A stretch of 64,000 nucleotides of DNA from an uncultured Blastocatellia bacterium. Lineage in GTDB: Bacteria > Acidobacteriota > Blastocatellia > Pyrinomonadales > Pyrinomonadaceae. The notes below the pieces were generated by a model. The model saw only the letters and a list, made by a program, of their open reading frames with translations, was not told the origin of the DNA and ran no database searches. Position numbers and translations under genes: made by a program. The stretch lies in assembly GCA_946480785.1 (NCBI GenBank), contig CAMLLD010000006.1, positions 1 through 64,000 of the forward strand. The letters run 5' to 3'. Shown here piece by piece: positions 57,198 through 64,000 of the stretch; positions within the stretch are counted from its first letter, which is position 1; every line of letters starts with the position of its first letter.

Positions 57198-58199
57198 ATG
57201 AAAACTATAACTCTCCTCTTCTCGATCCTGGCCCTCGTGTTTGCGGTTCCCGCGCCGAAGGCTGAAGACAACTTTACGCTCGTGAAAGTCGCCGATGGTG
57301 TTTATGCGGCGGTGGCGAAGTCGGGTGGACTCGCGTCCGGCAATGCCGGGTTTGTCGTGGGTGACGACGGTGTGCTGATGGTCGACACGTTTTTCACGCC
57401 CGCGGCGGTGGAAGATCTGATCGGCGCGATTGCCGCGGAAACGAAACAACCGCTCAAGTACGCGCTCAACACGCATTACCATTTGGACCACACCGGCGGG
57501 AACCAGGTGCTCGTGGCGCGCGGCATTCCGATCATCGCGCACGAAAAGGTGATGGAGTGGCAGACGGTGAAGAACCGTCGTTTTCTGCCGGCTGCGGATG
57601 AATTGCAAAAGCGGCGTGATACGGCGGCGAAACAGTTGAGCGACATTCCGGCTGATCAGGCAGACAAACGAGCGCCGCTCGAACGGCAACTTCGCCGGAT
57701 CGACGCGATGATGGCGATCAAGTTGACGAACCCGACGGTGACGTTTGCGTGGGGCACCGTGCACTTGCATCTCGGCAAACGCGAAGTTGTTTTGTTTACG
57801 TTGCCGGGACATACGGGTGGTGACGTGCTCGCGTACGTGCCGGATGCGAATGTTGTGTTCACGGGTGATATGGGTTGGCGCAAGACGCTGCCGAATCTCG
57901 TGGATGCCACTGTGAATGATTGGATCGCGTCGCTGGACAAGTTGTTGGCGGAGTATCCGAATGCGAAGTTTGTGCCCGGCCATGGTGAAGTGGCGACTGC
58001 CGCGGAGCTGCGTGAGTTTCGTGATTACCTCGTGGACTTGAAGGCGCGGGTAACGCAGGCGATTGCCGCAGGGTTGACGATCGAGCAGGCGAAGGAGCAG
58101 TTGAAACTGCCGGAGAAGTACAAAGACTTCGCATTCCAAAACTTCGCCGTGCCGAACGTTGAGGACATGTATAAAGAGTTGAAGGGAACGAAGCAATGA
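57198..58199 (+). CDS. Exported MBL-fold metallo-hydrolase
   Basis: The protein has 333 residues from ATG 57198. Signal peptide TLLFSILALVFAVPAPKA. The metallo-beta-lactamase zinc motif is HYHLDH in NTHYHLDHTGGN, with the later GHTGGD, FTGDMG and PGHGE histidines and aspartates. A charged insertion (about 120-165) separates the first and second halves. This subgroup is often named quinoprotein-relay or SoxH-like zinc hydrolase; the substrate is unknown. Its stop overlaps the start of the next gene (ATGA). Confidence 0.87.
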   Translation: MKTITLLFSILALVFAVPAPKAEDNFTLVKVADGVYAAVAKSGGLASGNAGFVVGDDGVLMVDTFFTPAAVEDLIGAIAAETKQPLKYALNTHYHLDHTGGNQVLVARGIPIIAHEKVMEWQTVKNRRFLPAADELQKRRDTAAKQLSDIPADQADKRAPLERQLRRIDAMMAIKLTNPTVTFAWGTVHLHLGKREVVLFTLPGHTGGDVLAYVPDANVVFTGDMGWRKTLPNLVDATVNDWIASLDKLLAEYPNAKFVPGHGEVATAAELREFRDYLVDLKARVTQAIAAGLTIEQAKEQLKLPEKYKDFAFQNFAVPNVEDMYKELKGTKQ

Positions 58200-58747
58200 A
58201 CATTTTAGGGATAGCCGGAAGTTTGCGAAAAGACTCATACAACCGCGGGTTGTTGCGGGCGGCGCAGGGGCTCGCGCCGGAGGGTGTGACGATCGAGACG
58301 TTTGAGGAGTTGGACCAGATCCCGCTCTTCAACCAGGACGACGAACAAAACCCGGCGCCGAAAGTCACGGAACTAAAACAACGCATCCGCAACGCCGATG
58401 CGATCCTCATCGTCACGCCGGAATACAACTACTCCGTACCCGGTGTGCTCAAGAACGCGATCGACGCCGCGTCGCGACCATACGGCGACAGCGCCTGGAA
58501 CGGCAAGCCCGTCGCCATCATGGGCGCATCAGTCGGCACGCTCGGCACCGCACGTGCCCAGTATCACCTGCGGCAGATGTTCGTCTTCCTCAACATGTAC
58601 GCGGTCAATCAACCCGAAGTCATGCTGCCAAACGCGCACAAGCATTTCGACGAGCACGGCAACCTGACGGACGAAACCGCCCGGAAATTAATCCGGCAAC
58701 TGCTCCAGGAATTGGTGAATTGGACCAGGAAACTGCAATCCGCGTAA
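58196..58747 (+). CDS. NADPH-dependent FMN reductase / quinone reductase
   Basis: The protein has 183 residues. GIAGSLRKDSYNRGLLRAA is the FMN phosphate-binding loop, and TPEYNYSVPGVLKNAIDAASRP is the family signature next to the isoalloxazine ring (ChrR/NfnB-like flavodoxin fold). It reduces quinones, chromate or azo compounds at NAD(P)H expense. Translational coupling with an exported hydrolase is notable, but no shared pathway is evident. Confidence 0.92.
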   Translation: MNILGIAGSLRKDSYNRGLLRAAQGLAPEGVTIETFEELDQIPLFNQDDEQNPAPKVTELKQRIRNADAILIVTPEYNYSVPGVLKNAIDAASRPYGDSAWNGKPVAIMGASVGTLGTARAQYHLRQMFVFLNMYAVNQPEVMLPNAHKHFDEHGNLTDETARKLIRQLLQELVNWTRKLQSA

Positions 58748-58794
58748 CGGGAGTACGGTGAATCTGAGCTTACACGGAAGTGCGGATCTCCGGG

Positions 58795-59028
58795 TTAAGG
58801 GTTGGCGATACCTTTTTTAATGTTTCGTTGCCACGCTTCGTAGTTTCTTATTCGTCGTTTTGCCTGCTTGCGGGTCAGTTTCATTTCCTGGGCTACATAA
58901 TCGATTCGGGCGGTTCGATCTTTCTTCTTGTCAAAGCGGTCGCCTGGCGCCCTGAGGTAGACTTTGTAAGCAAACGCCCATTCTGCTTTTATTTCGTCGG
59001 TGGCCTGGACGCCACGTCTCTCTGGCAT
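58795..59028 (-). CDS. Small basic protein of unknown function
   Basis: The protein has 77 residues. AGGGAG about eight bases before ATG 59028 supports expression. It is rich in Lys/Arg (KKKDRTARIDYVAQEMKLTR, KQAKRRIRNYEAW) and predicted mostly helical. The middle looks like a possible helix-turn-helix (RIDYVAQEMKLTRKQAKRRI), so a small DNA-binding protein is one option. It is the last gene of a minus-strand run after the VTT protein gene, with a 49-base gap. Confidence 0.65.
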   Translation of the reverse strand: MPERRGVQATDEIKAEWAFAYKVYLRAPGDRFDKKKDRTARIDYVAQEMKLTRKQAKRRIRNYEAWQRNIKKGIANP

Positions 59029-59077
59029 GCTGCGGCTCCCTTCAGGAGGTTTTTGCCCCGGGATTCTACTCTCCCGC

Positions 59078-59653
59078 TTACTTCCGCCGCAACCAAGTAA
59101 TCACCGATAACGTGCTCAAAACAGCGCCCAGCGCCATCAGTCCATACACCGTGTACGTGACCACGTCGGATCGCAGAAAACGGATGAGTTTTCGTCCGAA
59201 ATAAAGGGCCAGCAACGCTTCGATCGAGAACCGTATCAACCGGCCCACGAATACGGCGATGAACATCGTGCGCCGCGAACATTGCAACGCCGAAGCCGTC
59301 ATGATCACTGGCGTGAACGGAAACGGTGGCGGCAACAGCGTCGCGATAAAGACACTGATCCCCGCCTTGTTCTCGACCTTGCTTTTGAACTTCTCGATCT
59401 TGCGCGGACTCAAAAAACGCTCGAGACCTTTTTCGCCGGCCTTGCGCATCAACACGTCGACGACAAAGACGCCGACGAGCGAACCCAGCGCCGACACGAT
59501 CACGTAGGCGATCCATCGCAGGCTGCTTCTGCCTGCACTCACGAGGGCGATCAGCAACAGATCGTTGCCGAAAGGCAGGACGAGGAAAGAAGAATCAAGG
59601 GCACTCAGCAGAAAAAGGCCAAAGATACCCAACCGGAAAAAGAACCGCAGCAT
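59078..59653 (-). CDS. VTT-domain (DedA/YqaA-type) membrane protein
   Basis: The protein has 191 residues with about five hydrophobic segments. GNDLLLIALVSAGRSSLRWI, the glycine-rich SALGSLVGVFVVDVLMRKAG and PPPFPFTPVIMTASALQCS fit the VTT/SNARE-associated family of reentrant-loop lipid scramblase or transporter-like proteins. Members such as UptA and DedA move undecaprenyl phosphate or other lipids. It lies 12 bases after the long exported-protein gene. Confidence 0.85.
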   Translation of the reverse strand: MLRFFFRLGIFGLFLLSALDSSFLVLPFGNDLLLIALVSAGRSSLRWIAYVIVSALGSLVGVFVVDVLMRKAGEKGLERFLSPRKIEKFKSKVENKAGISVFIATLLPPPFPFTPVIMTASALQCSRRTMFIAVFVGRLIRFSIEALLALYFGRKLIRFLRSDVVTYTVYGLMALGAVLSTLSVITWLRRK

Positions 59654-59665
59654 TCGTTGGCCTTA

Positions 59666-61609
59666 CTAGTTGCGAAACAGGCGAATAGGCGCCGGTTGAG
59701 CGATCGTTGGTCTAACTCCGAGCAACCCCTGCACGATCGCGAGGCGCACCATGATGCGCGGTTCGATGAGCGCAAAATGACCCGCGAGTGTTTCCGAACG
59801 TTCGAGATCGCTCTGCGCGAATTGCGCCAGCTCCTGGCCGTAGCGATTGACCATGTTCGTCAATCCGCTGCCCGCTTGCATCGACAGTTCGCCGTCGCGA
59901 AACATGTTCAATTCAAAACCATTCAGCACCGCGGCGGCCTGGAACAGCTCATTGAGTTGGCTGATGCCCGCATCGAACACTTCAAAACTACGCGCCGGAT
60001 CGACGGTAGCAAACGCGCGCGCGACTCTAAGCTGCTGCTCGAACTGGTCGTAACCCGTCGCACGACGGCTCACCATCTGTTTGGCTTCGTCCAATAACTG
60101 GTTTGCCAGTTTCGGATTCGTCTTCTGTGCGTCGCCGGCAAACTGGAGCAACAGACTGAGCTTGTCATCGTCCGATTGCGCGCGCGCCACCATCTGATGG
60201 ATGTCTTCGAGACGAGCGCCGTCGGCTTTTGCCGTCATCTCGCGAAAGTCGATGCGCTGCATCACGCTGTCGCGCACGTTCGCTTGCAAGTGGTCGGTCG
60301 CGATCTGCCGCGCGCGCGTGGTGTCGCCTTCGTCCAATGCCTTGTAGGCCGCTTGCTGATAGAGACGCGATTGCAATTGCGGCGGCGCGGTAGCCGCGGC
60401 TTGGACGAGGGCGTCTGCGGTCGGATCGCCTTGCAGCGCATTCATCGTTTGCATGAAATTCATCGGCGAGTTAGAGCCGCCCCCCACGCCGACTTCGACA
60501 AGTTTCTGTCGCACCTGAGCAGACTTCCCGGGCAGATACTGATCCACGAGCGGCAAACTCATTTGCAGACTCGCTAACAAACGTCGCGCGCCGTTCTGTT
60601 CGATTTGTTCGTCAGTCGGTTGTGACTGGGTGTTGCTGCCGATAACGGTTGTAACTCCGCGACGCGCCGGCACCGCGGTTCGTTGAGTTCCCTGATTGAC
60701 GGCAGTCGCTTTCAGAGCGAGATCGACAACGTTTCCCAGCAGGTCGATGTAAGCGCTTTGGTCCAACAGCGGCGTGCGTCCTGTTTGCGGGCTTTGTGTG
60801 GTCGTGGTGGTGTCAGTGTTTGTCGTGTTGGTGTTTGCCGGACGTGGGCCGGACATTATCAACGTCTGCGCCAGGTTCGCCGCGTCGTTGTTGCTCAACA
60901 GATTCGCGGCCTCGAGTTTCTTGACGGTCCTGTCGGCGAACTTCGCCGCGGCGGCAGCATCCTGTTTCTGTAGTTGCGTCAGGACGTCCGGCAGCGTGCG
61001 CGGAAACGTTCCCTTGTCCATCATCTGCTCGGCGTTGGTCGCCGCGAGTTTTGGATCGAGCAAAGCCACGCGTCCCAACAAAGCTTGTTCGAGATTGTCG
61101 TCAGGCGTGAGCTGAATGCGGTTGCGCGCATTCTGGGCATTCTGATCGAGTTCGATCGTCGCCGGTGGTTTGGTTGAAGCAAGCAGTTGATACGCGAGTT
61201 GCGCGTCGTGACGCGCCGCGGCGAGCACTAATTCCTGACGCAGTTGAAACGTACGATTTGGCGGTCCGCCGCCGCGGCGGTTGTTCGCGTTCTGCTGGTT
61301 GCGGTTCAACTCGTTCACGCCCTCGGCGGCCATCGTAAAGAGCGAACGCGCGCGTGCCTGATTGTTGTCCCAGAGCAGATCGCCCGCGACGATCTGCACG
61401 CGCACGCGGTTCTCGGGCAGTCGCAGCGATTGCGCCTCATCGATCACCTGTTCGAGCAGCCGGTAGGCGTTCTTCTCGCGCTCGGCCTTTTCCTTTTCCT
61501 GATCTTCGGCGGTTGGCGATGCCGTGGGCTGTGCGGCCGGTTGATCCTGAGCCAGAACAGGAAGGAAGGAGACGCCAAGAACCACAAGTACTAAAAACAA
61601 TTTCGTCAT
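59666..61609 (-). CDS. Large exported helical protein of unknown function
   Basis: The protein has 647 residues. ATG 61609 is preferred over a longer frame because a signal peptide starts there (MTKLFLVLVVLGVSFLPVLA). Then comes a Gln/Thr/Glu-rich spacer and an almost wholly helical, Ala/Gln/Leu-rich protein with TPR-like stretches (AYRLLEQVIDEAQSLRLPEN, ARRLLASLQMSLPLVDQYLPG). I recognise no named family; similar proteins occur in Acidobacteria. It shares an operon with the VTT protein. Confidence 0.7.
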   Translation of the reverse strand: MTKLFLVLVVLGVSFLPVLAQDQPAAQPTASPTAEDQEKEKAEREKNAYRLLEQVIDEAQSLRLPENRVRVQIVAGDLLWDNNQARARSLFTMAAEGVNELNRNQQNANNRRGGGPPNRTFQLRQELVLAAARHDAQLAYQLLASTKPPATIELDQNAQNARNRIQLTPDDNLEQALLGRVALLDPKLAATNAEQMMDKGTFPRTLPDVLTQLQKQDAAAAAKFADRTVKKLEAANLLSNNDAANLAQTLIMSGPRPANTNTTNTDTTTTTQSPQTGRTPLLDQSAYIDLLGNVVDLALKATAVNQGTQRTAVPARRGVTTVIGSNTQSQPTDEQIEQNGARRLLASLQMSLPLVDQYLPGKSAQVRQKLVEVGVGGGSNSPMNFMQTMNALQGDPTADALVQAAATAPPQLQSRLYQQAAYKALDEGDTTRARQIATDHLQANVRDSVMQRIDFREMTAKADGARLEDIHQMVARAQSDDDKLSLLLQFAGDAQKTNPKLANQLLDEAKQMVSRRATGYDQFEQQLRVARAFATVDPARSFEVFDAGISQLNELFQAAAVLNGFELNMFRDGELSMQAGSGLTNMVNRYGQELAQFAQSDLERSETLAGHFALIEPRIMVRLAIVQGLLGVRPTIAQPAPIRLFRN

Positions 61610-61651
61610 CGGATACCTCTGCGATGGGATTGGGGGATCGTACAATTCAAG

Positions 61652-61680
61652 TTCGCCTTTAGCAATTCGCCAGCTATAAT
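61652..61680 (+). promoter_or_regulatory. Candidate promoter for the YciI gene
   Basis: A perfect TATAAT (61675-61680) has a weak TTCGCC (61652-61657) 17 bases upstream. The start would be near 61687, leaving a 46-base leader. Confidence 0.4.
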
Positions 61681-61732
61681 CCTCGGCATTTCGCCGAACC
61701 CCCGGCCCATCAAACTCGTAGGACGACTGACT

Positions 61733-62428
61733 ATGAAACGACCTCTCATGCTGCTTGCCCTGTTCTGCTTCTGCTGCGTGCCCGTCATTGCGCAGGAACA
61801 CGAGACGGAACACAAACTCGTTCAGTTTCAGATGGTGCTGCTGAAGCGCGGGCCGAAGGCTATGACGCGCGGTGCGCTTCCGCCGGCCATGCGGCGGGAC
61901 CACATCGCATACTTTCAGTCGCTGATCACCTCCGGAAAGGTCATCATTGCCGGTCCGATCCAGGACGACCCTGAACTGGTCGGGGTTGCGATTCTCAACA
62001 CGAAATCAAGTGACGAGGCGCGGACGTGGATGACGGGCGACCCGGCCGTGACCGCCGGATTCTTCACTCCCGAACTGCACCCGTGGTGGTCCGAAGACGT
62101 GTTCAAGAAAGGCGCGAAGCCGGGCGAGACGATGACGGCATATCTCGCGTTACTCGTGCGCGGTGAAAAGTGGACGCCCGACAAGACTCCCGAAACCGAA
62201 GCTATTCAAAAAGCCCATCTCGCGAACATCGGCCGGCTCGCGGAAATGAAGAAGCTCGTCGTCGCTGGGCCGTGTGGAGACGACGGTACACTGCGCGGCA
62301 TCTTCGTCTTTCGGGTCGCGTCGCTTGAAGAAGCGCGTTCGCTCGCGGAGACAGATCCGGCGGTGAAGGCCGGACGTTTGGCGTTGCAGATTCATCCGTG
62401 GGTCGTGCCCGAAGGAATCCTGCCCTGA
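61733..62428 (+). CDS. Exported protein with two tandem YciI-like domains
   Basis: The protein has 231 residues. Signal peptide MLLALFCFCCVPVIAQ. Two copies of the dimeric alpha/beta-barrel YciI fold follow (about 28-115 and 125-230), each with a His in RRDHIAYFQSL or QKAHLANIGRL, a GKVIIAGP/KKLVVAGP strand, and an HPWW/HPWV end. YciI proteins usually act as cytoplasmic dimers; a fused, exported pair would form the dimer in one chain. Function is unknown. Confidence 0.82.
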   Translation: MKRPLMLLALFCFCCVPVIAQEHETEHKLVQFQMVLLKRGPKAMTRGALPPAMRRDHIAYFQSLITSGKVIIAGPIQDDPELVGVAILNTKSSDEARTWMTGDPAVTAGFFTPELHPWWSEDVFKKGAKPGETMTAYLALLVRGEKWTPDKTPETEAIQKAHLANIGRLAEMKKLVVAGPCGDDGTLRGIFVFRVASLEEARSLAETDPAVKAGRLALQIHPWVVPEGILP

Positions 62429-62446
62429 ATCGGGAAAGCTGAGCAT

Positions 62447-63070
62447 ATGTACTGTCCGTCCTGTGGTTCTGAAGAACGACAACTGAGCCAGTTCTGTCGC
62501 GCGTGCGGTACGGACCTGCGCATCGTGCGCACCAGTCTGGAAAAGCCGGATGCGATCACGGCGTCGGCTGTTTCGGCGCGCGAACAGATCGGGCTCGCGA
62601 TTGCCGATCAGATTCGGCAGATGCGCTCGGGCAAGGATCTCGAACACGTTGCGGAAGACGTGTTGCCGTCGTTTGAAAAGTTTTTGGAGTCGCCGGAAGA
62701 GAGACGTTTGCGGCGATTGCGCGGTGGCGTGATCACTGGCTCAGTTGGATTGGGCCTGACGGCGGTCGCGTTCCTGCTGGCGCTCGACAAGAACGATTTC
62801 CTTCCGTTAATGATCCCGGGTTTCATCACTTTCATGGTGGGCCTCGGCATTATTATTAACGGCCTGCTGTTTACGGTGATGCGCAAGCAGTTGCCGGGCG
62901 ATGTGAGCGACGCGCTGGCGCAACAGGCGCTGGATGCGGCGCAGAGTCGCGCGACGTTTGAGCCGACGTTGGCGACTGCCGGACCCACGAACGAGCTTGG
63001 ACCAGGCGCGAATCCTCAGCTCATCTCCGTTACCGAGCACACGACTCATCATCTGAAAACGAAGAAGTAA
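62447..63070 (+). CDS. Zinc-ribbon membrane protein
   Basis: The protein has 207 residues. MYCPSCGSEERQLSQFCRACG is a zinc ribbon of the zf-ribbon_3 type (four Cys, residues 3-20). A helical region and two membrane helices (about 87-105 and 113-140) follow, then a soluble Ala/Gln-rich tail. It is probably an inner-membrane protein with a cytoplasmic ribbon. It is a typical orphan Acidobacterial gene. It follows the YciI gene by 18 bases. Confidence 0.75.
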   Translation: MYCPSCGSEERQLSQFCRACGTDLRIVRTSLEKPDAITASAVSAREQIGLAIADQIRQMRSGKDLEHVAEDVLPSFEKFLESPEERRLRRLRGGVITGSVGLGLTAVAFLLALDKNDFLPLMIPGFITFMVGLGIIINGLLFTVMRKQLPGDVSDALAQQALDAAQSRATFEPTLATAGPTNELGPGANPQLISVTEHTTHHLKTKK

Positions 63071-63120
63071 GCAGAGAAGCACTGAAGTAAGCGGCGGAAG
63101 CAGTTTCGAGGAAGAAGCGA

Positions 63121-63786
63121 ATGGCTGTTTTGCTTGAGGGAGGTTGTCGTGTCGCGGACATGCACGAGGACGCACCGCAGGTTCAGGGTGAACTGATTTC
63201 GTTACGCGTGCTCGAGATCGAGCCGGGCGTGTCGACTTCAATTAGAAATGAAGAGCGCGACGAAGTGCTGTTTTCGTCGGGAAGTTGCACGCTGGTAATC
63301 GAAGGGGTTGAGCAGCGCGTGGAACCCCAATCCGGTGTTTTTATCCCCGCTCAAAAAACCTTTCGCTTTGAAAACCGTGGAACTGAGCCAGTCTCTTTCG
63401 TCGGCGTTCAATGCCCGGCCACTCACAATGAAATTTCTCAACAAGTAGTTCGTCTTGCAGATCAACGCGCGATGCCGACAGCGGATCGCTGGTACCGCGT
63501 TTTGATCGACTCGGAAGTGACGCAGTTCGTCGGCTCGATTCCACCGGGCCGCGCGCCAGATCATTTTCACGAGTACGAAGAAGTCTTGTTTATCCTGCGT
63601 GGCGAAGGACGTATGTGGGCCGGCGACACATCGACGCCGATTAGTTACGGATCTTGTATCTACTTGCCGCGCCGGCAAGTCCACTGCGTTGAGAACACGG
63701 GCACGGGCGAGCTGCGTTTGTTAGGTGTGTTCTATCCGGCTGGTAGTCCAGCAGTGAGGTATGAATCACCTACTCAAAATCCCTGA
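63121..63786 (+). CDS. Two-domain cupin protein
   Basis: The protein has 221 residues with a GAGGAAG ribosome site. The first cupin (about 25-100) has ERDEVLFSSGSCTLVIEG but few metal-binding His. The second (about 130-215) has HFHEYEEVLFILRGEG and PRRQVHCVEN, the usual His/His/Glu/His metal site. The overall form resembles bicupins such as ureidoglycine aminohydrolase, but the specific residues are not decisive. Its 3' end overlaps the last convergent ORF. Confidence 0.82.
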   Translation: MAVLLEGGCRVADMHEDAPQVQGELISLRVLEIEPGVSTSIRNEERDEVLFSSGSCTLVIEGVEQRVEPQSGVFIPAQKTFRFENRGTEPVSFVGVQCPATHNEISQQVVRLADQRAMPTADRWYRVLIDSEVTQFVGSIPPGRAPDHFHEYEEVLFILRGEGRMWAGDTSTPISYGSCIYLPRRQVHCVENTGTGELRLLGVFYPAGSPAVRYESPTQNP

Positions 63787-63991
63787 TGTCGCGGAACGGC
63801 CGGTCGGCGTCATTGAAGTCCGGCCGGTAGTAATAAGACGCGCCGTCAAACTCCTGCACCCAACCTTCTTCCATCCCTAACTCTTCCAGCGCCGCCGTTG
63901 CCTTCATCCACTCCGACTCGCGAATGCGCCGCGAGAGCAACACGTAACGGTTGTTCGTCTCGGCTTGGTGCGTCGGGTAATACTGGGCCAT
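63770..63991 (-). CDS. Small protein or C-terminus of a protein entering from the right edge
   Basis: 73 residues from ATG 63991, beginning MAQYYPTHQAETNNRY and ending in FNDADRPFRDIRDFE. The frame is open to the window edge, so it could be the end of a longer gene. No ribosome site is visible before the ATG. The sequence reads like folded coding protein with WMKATAALEELGMEEG. I know no family. It overlaps the cupin gene by 17 bases at its 3' end. Confidence 0.55.
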   Translation of the reverse strand: MAQYYPTHQAETNNRYVLLSRRIRESEWMKATAALEELGMEEGWVQEFDGASYYYRPDFNDADRPFRDIRDFE

Positions 63992-64000
63992 CAGCGAGAT

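Overview
The window looks like chromosome of a Gram-negative, high-GC (roughly 60% by eye) member of the Acidobacteriota, most likely class Blastocatellia (Pyrinomonadaceae-like). This is an inference from gene content: a beta-propeller sensor kinase, a GWxTD protein, a TPR/Fis-type regulator, an M2 ACE-like peptidase, TamB/Omp85 and many small lineage-specific secreted proteins. I see no rRNA, tRNA, CRISPR array, insertion sequence or prophage. Most genes are housekeeping or envelope genes in short tight operons, often with ATGA/TTGA overlaps.

Layout. 1-4020 (minus): response regulator, propeller histidine kinase and the start of a pseudouridine-5'-phosphate glycosidase, all overlapping. 4117-5708: exported M19 dipeptidase facing a small hydrophilic protein. 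5886-9418: hemW-cmk-ribE-RibBA-like; the GTP cyclohydrolase half of the last protein has lost all three zinc cysteines. 9503-21559: envelope block with TamB, an Omp85 protein, a SurA-like chaperone without PPIase, a patatin and a bifunctional PBP. 21561-26831: acpS, pgeF, a DsbD-alpha-like protein, rlmN, a frameshifted alpha/beta hydrolase and a GWxTD protein. 27013-30370: tatC (with a large extra periplasmic loop), tatA/B and an ATP-dependent DNA ligase.

30619-32743 is compositionally different (lower GC). It holds a small exported protein with a very hydrophobic C-terminus, divergent from a TPR regulator with a Fis-type helix-turn-helix, followed by three spaced direct repeats, a possible 17-residue ORF and a hairpin. 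It resembles the layout of peptide-pheromone systems. 32829-40295: a SurA-like/DsbA fusion, a UbiB-family kinase, PilZ, MsrQ/MsrP, a DASS transporter and a DUF3052 protein. 40296-41159 is an AT-richer gap with a good promoter and a rod-shaped structured RNA candidate.

43748-46078 is the most interesting pair. The selD gene has an in-frame UGA at codon 12 (selenocysteine) followed by a bacterial SECIS-like hairpin, and it lies directly upstream of an EgtB/SenA-type gene. This suggests selenium metabolism that may include selenoneine. 46099-64000: M14 peptidase, yceH, lhr helicase, M2 peptidase, an MBL-fold hydrolase with an FMN reductase, a VTT membrane protein, tandem YciI, a zinc-ribbon membrane protein and a double cupin.

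Across the whole window the palindrome TGGWCCA recurs far more often than base composition predicts, even where it requires codons that are otherwise unusual here.
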